Source of the DNA: Trebouxia sp. TZW2008
Taxonomy: Eukaryota > Chlorophyta > Trebouxiophyceae > Trebouxiales > Trebouxiaceae
Assembly (NCBI GenBank): GCA_002118135.1
Contig: BDIU01000201.1
Span: 124,001-188,000 of the forward strand
DNA: 64,000 nucleotides
Reading direction: 5' to 3'
This document shows, piece by piece, positions 55,456-64,000 of the stretch. Made by a program: the position numbers and the translations under genes. Every line of letters begins with the position of its first letter. Position 1 is the stretch's first letter. Below the pieces are notes generated by a model. That model did no database searches, was not told the origin of the DNA, and worked only from the letters and a program-made list of their open reading frames with translations.

Positions 55456-58400
55456 ATGATTATATCGGATTTGAGCAACGCATGGGGCTTGACAGCCGCT
55501 GAGGCTGTGGACTTTCTTAGGACAGGACATGTACGTGTAGTACCTTTGCAGCAGGTTTGCACAGATTATGTGTTCCCCGGGCCAGCAGCTTCAGTTGTGC
55601 ACGGCCGCAGGTCACACCTTTGCAACTAGTCGACGCAGCCATAGAACGTATACAGGTAAACGTGCTTGCCTGTCACAGTCTCCTGTGTCCAATGCATGAC
55701 ACAGCAGCGTTGCTGTAGGCAACGGATCCAGACATCAATGCTACGCCAGTACGTTGCTTCGAGCAAGCGAGGCAGATCGCTGCTAAATGGCAAAACTCAG
55801 ATAAAGCCAATATGCCAGGCTACCTGTACGGTGGGTCTAGCTGCAAATCAAAATTCCAAATGTCAGGAGCCAATCAATACAATCCTGGTCTACTCATTAT
55901 CCTAAGATCACGCCCTTGCTGCAACTGCAGGTCTTCCCATTTTGGTCAAGGATCTGACAGCTGTCAAGGGTCTACTGTTCACACAGGTATGTCCATTGAC
56001 AGTTGCGACTTTTGGTCTGTCTATTTGATGAAAGGGCCCATAAGCAGAGCTCGCAACAATTGTGCTGCTCTACTCATGGGCCCTTTCATCAAATAGACAG
56101 ACCAAAAGTCGGTCAAGGCTAGCTGATATATAAAGTAGCTTTGCATGAGACATGCCACATAACACATGTTCAACATTGCATGTTCACGCTCTGCTTTGCA
56201 CAAGACTTGCCATGCAGCTGATGCCCAATGCTCAAGTCTGCCTGTTCATGCTCTGTTCTGTGTTGCACATTAGTTGCATCTACAAGGATCATGCAGCACA
56301 GTTTGGTTGGTATGCTGCAGGGCAGTTGTATCTACAAGGATCATATAGCAGCAGCCAATGACCCTTTGGTTAATGTGCTGCAGGGCAGCCGCATCTACAA
56401 GGATCATGTAGCAGCAGCCAATGACCCTTTGGTTGATGTGCTGGAGGAGCATGGCGCCATTGTGCTGGGTAAAACCAATACACCTGAGTTTGGCGCTGGA
56501 GCAAACACCTTCAATGAGTTAGCCTGCTAACACCACTGTTCTCAGCTCGCTGCAGCTTCGAAGTTGTTGTGTTCAGCAGCAGCGTCCTTGCTGCTCTGCT
56601 GCACAATATGAGTCCTTATAGCATAGCGACAGCTGCCTCATACTATGATCTACCAGCAGGACCACATGGCGCTGTGCCTAGCCAATGCTACACCAACGCT
56701 GGACTTGTTGCATTCTGTGTCATTGTGCTTTCATCTTGCATGATGCGTGACTGCATCTTGCTGGCAATCAGGTGTAAAATACATCCTGACCTCAATCTGT
56801 TGCATGCTTGAGCATTCGGGTCGCATGGCTGATGCATTACACAAAGCAAACAAAAACCTGTCGCTCACAGCAACTTTTGCAGGCCTGGTTGCATGTTGCA
56901 GTAAGCATGACTGCTTGGCTTGTGATGCAGTGTGTTTGGCAAGACCCGCAATCCCTGGAACACCAAGCTGACAGCTGGCGGATCGTCTGGAGGAACTGCG
57001 GCTGCTTTAGCAGCTGGACAGGTGACAATCTGCCCTCGGCTGCTGTCAAGCAAACAAGCCTCCCCTCGACCCTTTGCTGTGCAGAAACCTCGCCCCCTTG
57101 CTGAATGTTCAATCAGCTTTGCTGCATGACAATAGGGCTGTGATGAATGCAGCATGAAAGGACGTCATGGCTGCAGGTTGCTTAGCGATCAACTCAAAAA
57201 GTGCAGGGATCATCTGAAGTTTTAAGGCTCAGTCCATGCCTTGGTCGTGTTCTAAAGTCTGGCAGACAAGAACAGCAGTGAAAAGCTGTCATGGCTGCAG
57301 GTTTGGCTGGCCACAGGCTCAGATTTGAGGGGTTCACTCAGCATCCCCGGCTGTTTGTGGGCCTATTGGTCCATCCGCTTTTAGAAATCATCAGGAGAAG
57401 CGTAAAGTCAAGCATTCACGGCCTGATTTCTGCAGAATTTCAAAGCAGCAACAGCAAAAATGCAACACTGAGCAAGAAAGTCTGTCATTGCTGTAGGTGT
57501 GGCTGGCCACAGGCACAGATCTGGGGGGTTCCCTCAGGATCCCCGCCTCTTTCTGTGGGGTTGTTGGGCTGCGCCCCTCTGTAGGGAGGGTACCCCAGGC
57601 ATTCGCAGGGAAAGCCAGCAGCAGCCTGTCCGTGCATGCTGTGTCTGGCCCCATGGCCAGGAATGTGCCTGATTTGGCACTCTTCCTTGATGCCATGGCT
57701 CATCAGCACCCCAGGTGAGTACAGCATGTGACTGTCCTGCTTGATGCAACTGCTCTTGCGTGTCCTTGGGGCTTTTCTTCTCTATGCCACGTCGCATGAA
57801 CACTCCATGTGAGTATAGCATATCTCTGAACCCATCCAGTACAGCATGTGAGTCAAATCCTCAAAGGCCTTATGTCCTCAATGATTTGCTTGTGACAATA
57901 GTGCCTGGCTTTGACGGGCTCGCATGTGGTGTCTGGACCTATTGCTAGGAATGTGCATGATTGGAGAGTTTGTTGTGATGCCATGGTTCACTAGCGCCAC
58001 GAGTGAGTACAGCACACGACTGTTGTTTTTGATGCGCATGACACGCCCATTTGTCAAGGCATCAGTCCTTCTCTAATTGCTTGTGCTTGAACAGTGATTG
58101 TTGAAAACATTAGTTTGTCTTGCAGACATCACGGCTGCTCACTCACACACGTGTTCAGGTCACCTATTTACTCGTTCACACAGTCTTCATGTCCCTCAGT
58201 CACGCACTCTGCTGCAGTGATCCTCTGAGCAGACCAGCTCTCCAGATACCCTTCACAGAATCTGTCAAGCCAGAGCATACACCCAAGCTGAAGTCAGTGG
58301 CCTGGACACAAGATCTCGGCATTTGCCCAGTGCAGCCTGAAGGAGCTAGCATCTGCCAGGAAGCTGCTCAGTGGTTCTCACAGCTTGGAGCCAAAGTAGT

Positions 58401-60759
58401 GGACGCGTGTCCTGACATGCACGATGCTCAGCACATCTTTCAGGTATGTCACAGCATCATGAGCACTTTCAAGTACCCAGCTCTTGTCAAAAAGGTGCTC
58501 AGGCATGTTGCAACTTCTGATGTGTAAACTAAAGTAGCTAGCATCTGTCAGAAAGCTGCTCAATGGTTTGCACGACTTGGAGCCAAAGTAGTGGATGCCT
58601 GCTCTGGCATGGATGACGCTCAGCACATCTTTCAGTCATGATGCAACCTCTGCTGTGCCATCTGAAGTAGCCAGCATGAGCTAGCATCAGCCAAAGAGCA
58701 ATGGTGCGCAATGGTGTACACAGCTTGGATCCAAAGTAGTGGACGCATGTCCTGACATGCATGATGCCCAGCACATCTTCCAGGCTTGTTTGAATGCCTG
58801 AGGTGCATACATAGCATGTTCGCCTGCTCAAAACATCATCTGTGCATGGTGGGACATCTAATGGCTTGCGTACTGTGCTGAGTGTGTCGCTGCATCAGCA
58901 TGCTGGGTCCAGTCGCTTATGGTCCTACAGGGACATAGCATGTTGGAAGACTTCAGCGTAAGTCTCACTTCATTTTTTCAAGCTTGGCAAGTGGTACATC
59001 CATCTTGTGCATGGCGATTGTGCAGAGTTTGAGCTTTGCAAATGGTTGGCCAAGAATGTCAAGCCCATGTACAGATGGTAAGGGCAGACAAGATGGCTGA
59101 GAATGAGCAAGGGCACTTCCACATGCAAGAGCATCAGTGAAGCCTACTGAAGCCGGAATTGATTTGGCAACACGAGAAGGGCTCAGGGTGATCTTTAAAT
59201 TGGTGTGTAGGTGCTGACGGCAGATAAGATGGCTGAAACTGCCCAAGGGCACTTCCACATGTAAGAGCCCCAGCACAGTCTGCTCAAGCGAGAGCTGACC
59301 TGGCAATACAAGATAAGCTTGGGGTGATCTTTAGATTGGTGTATAGGTGCTGAGGGCAGATAAGATGGCTGATAATGCTCAAGGGCACTTCCGCATGCAA
59401 GAGCCCCAGCGCAGTCTGCTGAAGCTAGAGCTGATTTGGCAGTATGACAAGGGCCTTCAGCAAACGCCCCAGCAGGTGTGCACTGCTACAACCCATGCTT
59501 TCTGGCGGATACTATGCATGGGATTTGTGCCAAACACAGCTAGCATCTGTGCTAACACGTGTAAATCCTGTTGTTGCAGGCCCCATCAGCACTGTCATCA
59601 CGTGCAGGCAAAGTCATTTTGGCTTGCCCATTGCATGACACGTTATGCTGGTGAGCAGGGTCTGCAGTGCAGTTTTCAACACGCATATTCAAATGCATAC
59701 GTGACTGCATGGGGGCAATTGGTTGCATAGCCTTTTCTAAATGTATTGGTGAGCATGCATCCATCAAGGCTGATGAAAGGTGCGTTGCATTTGACATGGG
59801 CGCACGTGAAAGCCTCAGATTGTCTATTTCTGGCTTGCTGATGTCTGCTTGCGGAGCCGCCAAGCAAAATGCTTCTTCACTGATTTTGGGAACAGTTGCA
59901 CAGACACGGGACCCCTGAGCCCCACACAGGCACACAACCATATTCAGCATCCCAACCATGCAAAGCTGCACATGCAAGTCTGTAGTGTGATGGGCTGCTT
60001 GATGAAGGTGTTGCTGCTTCAGGTAGCTGAAGCCCAAAGCTTGCATCAGCAGTACGTGGAGCGAGTTCTGACCTTCATGACACAGCATGATCTGCTTTGT
60101 TGCCCATGTGTCATGGTTGCGCCTTTTGATGTGGACGTCAGGTATGCCCTTGCTGGCTTCTCCTGGTGTGATGAAGTAGAAGGCAGGCCTGTGCGTCAGC
60201 GGGGCAAATAATTAGTTGATTTGCATTGCATGGAGTTGCGGTGGCGCTGCTTCTGTTACATGTCAAGGAACTTTTCAGCTTGTGAACATAGTCAGCAAGC
60301 AGGCATATGCAGCAGTGCTCTCAGCAGCAGAATATGAAGCATTGCACTGTCAGCAATGTGTCCTGCAAGACCAGAATCCCAAAAGAGGAGCTGCCGACTA
60401 ACAGACTGTTTTACCTGCTGAAGTCTGCCTGGTAGCAAAACAACTTGAGCAGTTTTACATGACTATGCAAAATGGGAGTCACTGGCTTGCATACATGCAG
60501 GTGGGTTGATCAGGTAGAGGGAACCAAGTTCGACAACTACGTTGACTGGCTGATGATGACGTATGCTTTCTCTTTGGTCGATTTGCCAGTGCTGTCACTT
60601 CCATGTGGCGTGACTGCCGATGGTCGGCCTGTGGGTTTACAAATCGTTGGCAAGCCTCAAGGAGAAGTTGCGCTGTTGGCTGCTGCTGCTGCCTTTGAGC
60701 GCGCACATTCTTTTGCCAACATGGTGCCGTTGCAACCAATTGTCAAACATGGCAGCTGA
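55456..60759 (+). CDS. Amidase-signature family hydrolase; 11 exons
   Basis: Exons 55456-55530, 55611-55655, 55719-55830, 55931-55986, 56384-56517, 56931-57021, 57497-57714, 58218-58443, 59347-59475, 60023-60141 and 60501-60759 join with matching phase to 487 residues, a normal amidase length. The start reads [30 protein letters not shown]. The Ser-cisSer-Lys triad is visible: Lys in [14 protein letters not shown] (about 84), the Gly/Ser loop [18 protein letters not shown] (about 154-171) and the nucleophile in [23 protein letters not shown] (about 183). The C-terminus has [25 protein letters not shown]. It hydrolyses an amide bond; the substrate cannot be told, and GatA is less likely than a general amidase. 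It has no evident targeting peptide or membrane segment. Confidence 0.88.
56006..56111. repeat. Perfect 36-bp inverted repeat, 34-nt loop
   Basis: 56006-56041 (CGACTTTTGGTCTGTCTATT and on) is the exact reverse complement of 56076-56111. It lies in amidase intron 4, just after the exon 4 donor. The pre-mRNA would fold into a long perfect hairpin on either strand. Confidence 0.93.
56276..56383 (+). repeat. Copies of amidase exon 5 start, one fully in frame
   Basis: The last copy (56321-56383) is 63 bases, has its own CTGCAG acceptor and reads [21 protein letters not shown] in frame with exon 5. An earlier one (56276-56320) is decayed. Use of the 56320 acceptor would add 21 residues without a frame change. 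Confidence 0.85.
57165..57380 (+). repeat. Decayed copies of amidase exon 7 start
   Basis: GCTGCAGGTTTGGCTGGCCA-CAGGCTCAGATTTGAGGGGTT... at 57293 repeats exon 7, with TGA where the TDLGG codons are. GTCATGGCTGCAGGTT also occurs near 57165. The real exon begins at 57497 with a CTGTAG acceptor. Confidence 0.8.
57720..58025 (+). repeat. Decayed copies of amidase exon 7 end
   Basis: GTGTCTGGACCTATTGCTAG-GAATGTGCATGATT...GATGCCATGGTTCACTAG...GTGAGTACAGCAC (57928-58020) repeats the exon end and donor with stops. Shorter GTGAGTATAGCATAT-type donor copies lie near 57810 and 57840. Confidence 0.75.
58540..58805 (+). repeat. Two decayed copies of amidase exon 8 end
   Basis: The segment for [32 protein letters not shown] is repeated near 58544 and 58685 with deletions and frame breaks. 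Each ends in GCACATCTT(T/C)CAG. The intact exon ends at 58443. Confidence 0.85.
59040..59335 (+). repeat. Two decayed copies of amidase exon 9
   Basis: Copies of GGCAGATAAGATGGCTGA...CAAGGGCACTTCC-CATG...GAGC begin near 59078 and 59210. Both have TGA or TAA in the coding frame and are followed by the same intron piece (GGGTGATCTTTA-ATTGGTGT) that precedes the real exon at 59347. Confidence 0.88.
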
Positions 60760-61164
60760 TGTCTATACTGCTGCATGCTTGAAAGTACCCATTTCTTTGC
60801 ATCATTCACTCCCGGGCTGTCAGAGGCTTCATTCTTTGTTTTCTTCTTGCATCAGTTACTGGACTGATCAATGCACGATCTGACTTGGCAAGGTGTGACT
60901 GACAGACCACAACGGTGCTGCAATCGCTGTAAATAGTTTTGCTCCAGTCGTGCAGATGTCATCAACTTGACATCGTGCCTCAGAATCCAGTCGTGCCTTG
61001 TGTTGCACAGCAGATTGCTATTGACATCGTTCCGCTAGTCCATCTTGCAGCCCTGCGGCCAAATTGAAAGTGTACAGCTGTTGTGTTGACTTGACATCAT
61101 AGACGTTAAAAGGCTAGCAGTGAGGTCGCCCACGAATTCACCACTTGCTGTTGCCCAACGCGAC
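60760..61164. other. Spacer between amidase and F-box gene
   Basis: It holds the amidase 3' end and the promoter side of the next gene, both on the plus strand. Nothing else is seen. Confidence 0.45.
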
Positions 61165-62982
61165 ATGTGTGACAGCATGGCGTTCGAGCGCAGTCAGTGG
61201 GCAGGCGTTGATGGGCCTGTGTTTGCAAACATCATGCGAGCGTTGTCGTTCGAGAGCAGCGTCGCCAGCGAGGTTGTCTGCAAAGCCTGGCGTGATCAGC
61301 TGCTCCACAGATCAAGTCCGGAAATGTACTGTTGCGGCGCAATCCTTACGGACTGTCCGGAACACATACGAAGTCTCGTATGTATCTACCGGCATTTGCA
61401 GCCCATAGAAATTCCAGACACGGCCACTGACAGCTTCGCTCTTGGTCGCTGGCTATCACGAAGAGCTGAAGGCATCGGGAAATTGGAAATCACCCTTGAC
61501 AAAGATCAGAGCTTGCCATATTCACGCACCGCAGTAGATACGACACAATGCCTGCTCCGCATTCTCGACGGTCTGCAATTCAGCAAATCCCTGGCTCTAC
61601 ATGTTTATCTGCAAGGTAAAGTTCAAGCTTGCAGCAGCTTATCAGACAAGCTCTTGTGTTTCGCGGCTGTCTCAGCGCAAAGCAAAGCACAGCTACATTC
61701 AAAGCTGTGATGTGCTCCTGCAGATGCAGCAGGGCCATACCTGCACCGCCTGCAACAGCTGCGCTGCACAAATCTGTGCCTACCAGCAATGCAGACAGCT
61801 GAGCTGTGGACCAGCATTGCTGCATTTCCCCACTTGACATCACTGAGTACATATTCCATCCCTGCTGACCTACGCTTCACAGCAGGAGATTTTGCTCAGC
61901 TGGTGCACCTGTCCCTGGCAACCCAGGACGATCAAATACTGACAGCTGAAAACATTCAAGCCGTCTGCGACTTGACACACCTGACTTTGCTTGAGCTGTT
62001 GTCAGCAGGCCCTTGGCAAGGTGATGATGTGGCGCCCCCAATGCCAGACTGCTTTACACAGCTGCAGCATCTGCACTGTTTGAAGGTGTCAAACGTCAGT
62101 TTTGACAACAAAATTTTGTCGAAGCTGGCACGCCTGCAGTCACTGCATGGAAGTCAGGCGTACAGCATTACACCTGTTGCACTGGACCTGTCAGGCTGTT
62201 CTCAGCTGACTCAGTTGGTTCTCTATAGAGCCATAGGAACAGAGGTTCCCATCGTTCTGCCATCTGGGCCTTGTGTGAGCTTACAGCACCTTGAAATAGA
62301 CACGAAAGAACCTATACACAATCTGAAGTGTGCTACTGCATTGACACTCCTGGAGCTTCAATCATGTCAAGTAGAACAAATTGCATGGCCAACCACTCTG
62401 CAGCTTTTGGAGCGCCTTGTCTTTGAAAATCGTGAAGCACCTCCTAGGAATGTCGTAGGCGGCCCAAGGGGGTCGGGGATATCAGACCCCTTGCCATATG
62501 CATGGCAGTCTTACAGTTGCCTACAATCTTTGAGCATTTGCTCTTACCATACACAAACAGATTTGCCGAAATGGCTGCCTGACCTGAAACGTTTGACAGA
62601 GTTGGAGTTGCCTCGAGTGATTTCCAATGATTTCTTGACAGGCTTGTTGCAGTTGAGTGGTCTACAGCGGTTGAGTCTAGTTCATGCCACGATTGATTGG
62701 ACAGCAGAAATGGTTGATTTGGCCTGCTTGCCAAACCTTTGCTACTTGAACCTTGGTTGGTGGGGCTACTATGAGCGTGACACTAAGGCTTGGCGTGTAA
62801 GTGGCACCCAGGAAGAGAGAGCAAACTTGAAGGCACTTGAACAGGCCTTGAACAGTAGAGCCTTGCAGCTCGAAAAGCAGCTTGTTAAGACCTCGGATGG
62901 TTATGTTGTGCCAGACATTTATTGGGTTTTCACCCTACCAGGCGAGGAACCTTGCACTGTGTTCGAGTCCTTTGACTATTGA
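61165..62982 (+). CDS. F-box-like/leucine-rich-repeat protein; 2 exons
   Basis: Exons 61165-61615 and 61724-62982 join in phase to 569 residues. Residues 8-50 resemble an F-box (WAGVDGPVFANIMRALSFESSVASEVVCKAWRDQL). From about residue 170 there are degenerate leucine-rich repeats: LQQLRCTNLCLP, FPHLTSLSTYSI, LTHLTLLELLSA, LQHLHCLKVSNV, LTQLVLYRA, LQHLEID, LTLLELQSCQV, LQSLSICSY, LTELELPRV, LQRLSLVHATI, LCYLNLGWW. Such proteins are usually substrate receptors of SCF ubiquitin ligases. The F-box match is loose. The single intron carries no exon copies, unlike most genes here. Confidence 0.75.
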
Positions 62983-64000
62983 TGGACTGTCCCGTCTTAC
63001 GAGTTTTGTCATCAGCTTGTACATTGTTTGAGGACAAGTTGATCTTCATGCCAGTATGGCACTTGGTGATAATTGTATCGACAAGCATGAAGACTCTTAC
63101 CAACCACAGCTTGCCATTCACCTTCATGCACAGCTGGAATTGCAGATTAGGTGGAGTATGTATAAAGTGTACCACAAGCAATTCCTGCATGTGGTTCGTG
63201 CTTTCAGCTGCTGCTGCATTGCACGCTTGCAAATGGCCAGTTGCACAAATACATCTAGCTCATGGGTGTGTATCCCAGTGTAAATTGTTACCAAGCATGC
63301 TACATCAGACCAGGTGTGGCTCAATCATGCCCTTGCTGTCATGCCAGTGGTCCTGGCCGTCTGGGTCAATATCAGGTTGTCTTCCTGAGCATGTGGTCAA
63401 GCTAGCAGTGTGGTTTCTGATGCCGAAAGCAAAGCTACCTTTTAGAGCGGGTGTCAACAGCAATGCAAATGGTTGAAGACCGGGGTGCTGTCAGCGATCA
63501 ATGTCACTCTATGCGCCTCCAACAGAAACCCTGTACTGCAGAACAAGTCCATCACTTGCCCTGGCTGTGTGCAAGAAGCAGTTGCATGCTATCGCTAGCG
63601 ACCATGCTGAGCTCAGCTAAAGATGCAGCGGCCATGCTTTTGCATACTGTGCCTCCATACTGCTACAGCACTCTGCTATCTCTGCTGTAGATGCATGAGA
63701 CCCATCAGCAGTTGAGCCTATGTCACAGCTGCTTTGAGGCGCTCAGCCCCTTTACACCCCTATCAGCAGGGTGCATTGCGGCTGCTCTGCCAGCAGACCC
63801 AGCGTCTTAAGCTGAAGCTGCGCTTCAGTGTGTTGCCTTCGCAGCATCTGTGCCTGATCAGGGCTGAGCATTGGCTGTGACTGCACGCCTGAGTCCAAAC
63901 AGCAAAGCCTGATGTCAAATTAGCTGCTGCCTGCTTGGTGATCTGCACGTTGAGCTGCATGAATAGTTTGGAAGCAGTTTGCCAGTCTTTCTAGCTGCTG
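62983..64000. other. 3' region and end of window
   Basis: Short frames only. A plus-strand segment near 63720-63880 (HPYQQGALRLLCQQTQRLKLKLRFSVLPSQHLCLI) could be an exon of a gene that continues past the window; I cannot confirm it. Confidence 0.35.

Noticed and set aside
59552..60088. 178-residue minus-strand frame across the amidase gene
   Set aside because: It is the antisense shadow of an amidase intron and the start of exon 10; the plus-strand exon fits the family.
1..64000. CRISPR arrays, bacterial operons, toxin-antitoxin pairs or prophage
   Set aside because: No regularly spaced identical repeats, no Shine-Dalgarno-led gene strings and no such protein families; the window is eukaryotic. 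The only operon-like spot is the mini-ORF cluster, reported separately.

Overview
The window is nuclear DNA of a green alga (Chlorophyta). Genes are split into many short exons with GT-AG and occasional GC-AG introns, on both strands, without operons. The gene set fits only the green lineage: a shikimate-kinase-like plastid protein (SKL1), a MYB-CC/PSR1-type regulator, a PPR-SMR-cyclin fusion and the axonemal central-pair protein PF20. PF20 implies a flagellated lineage or life stage. I cannot name the species; a trebouxiophyte or chlorophyte with flagellated cells is a reasonable guess.

Layout. 65-1973 (+) SKL1; 3125-6174 (-) MYB-CC factor; 7035-14475 (-) PF20/SPAG16, 12 exons; 15263-25415 (+) PPR-SMR-cyclin fusion, 10 exons; 26520-27200 diverged dispersed repeat; 27252-27702 (+) four tightly packed mini-ORFs; 27854-28535 (-) TIM16/PAM16, first exon not found; 29299-35489 (+) SKI2-type RNA helicase that stops after the first RecA domain; 35863-39778 (-) nuclease-like plus kinase fusion, interrupted by tRNA-like repeats and a 27-base assembly gap; 40480-41015 second, inverted copy of the dispersed repeat; 41622-50546 (+) receptor-like kinase, 14 exons; 52356-52612 weak small gene; 54400-55038 (-) unknown 178-residue protein; 55456-60759 (+) amidase, 11 exons; 61165-62982 (+) F-box-like/leucine-rich-repeat protein.

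For SKL1, MYB-CC, PF20, the PPR-cyclin, the receptor kinase, the amidase, the 178-residue protein and the F-box protein I could chain exons so that every junction keeps frame. The predicted lengths are right for the families I know.

The most striking property is not a single gene. Seven of the multi-exon genes carry decayed tandem copies of their own exons inside the neighbouring introns. Each copy keeps the ...TGCAG acceptor and the first codons, then picks up stops or frameshifts. The best cases are the kinase catalytic-loop exon (six copies), an SMR exon (six), a PPR exon (five), a receptor exon (four) and the coiled-coil exon of PF20 (about seven). Here these are called exon echoes. Other items worth checking are two perfect long hairpins, the mini-ORF cluster, the truncated SKI2, and the nuclease-kinase fusion with an in-frame TAG.
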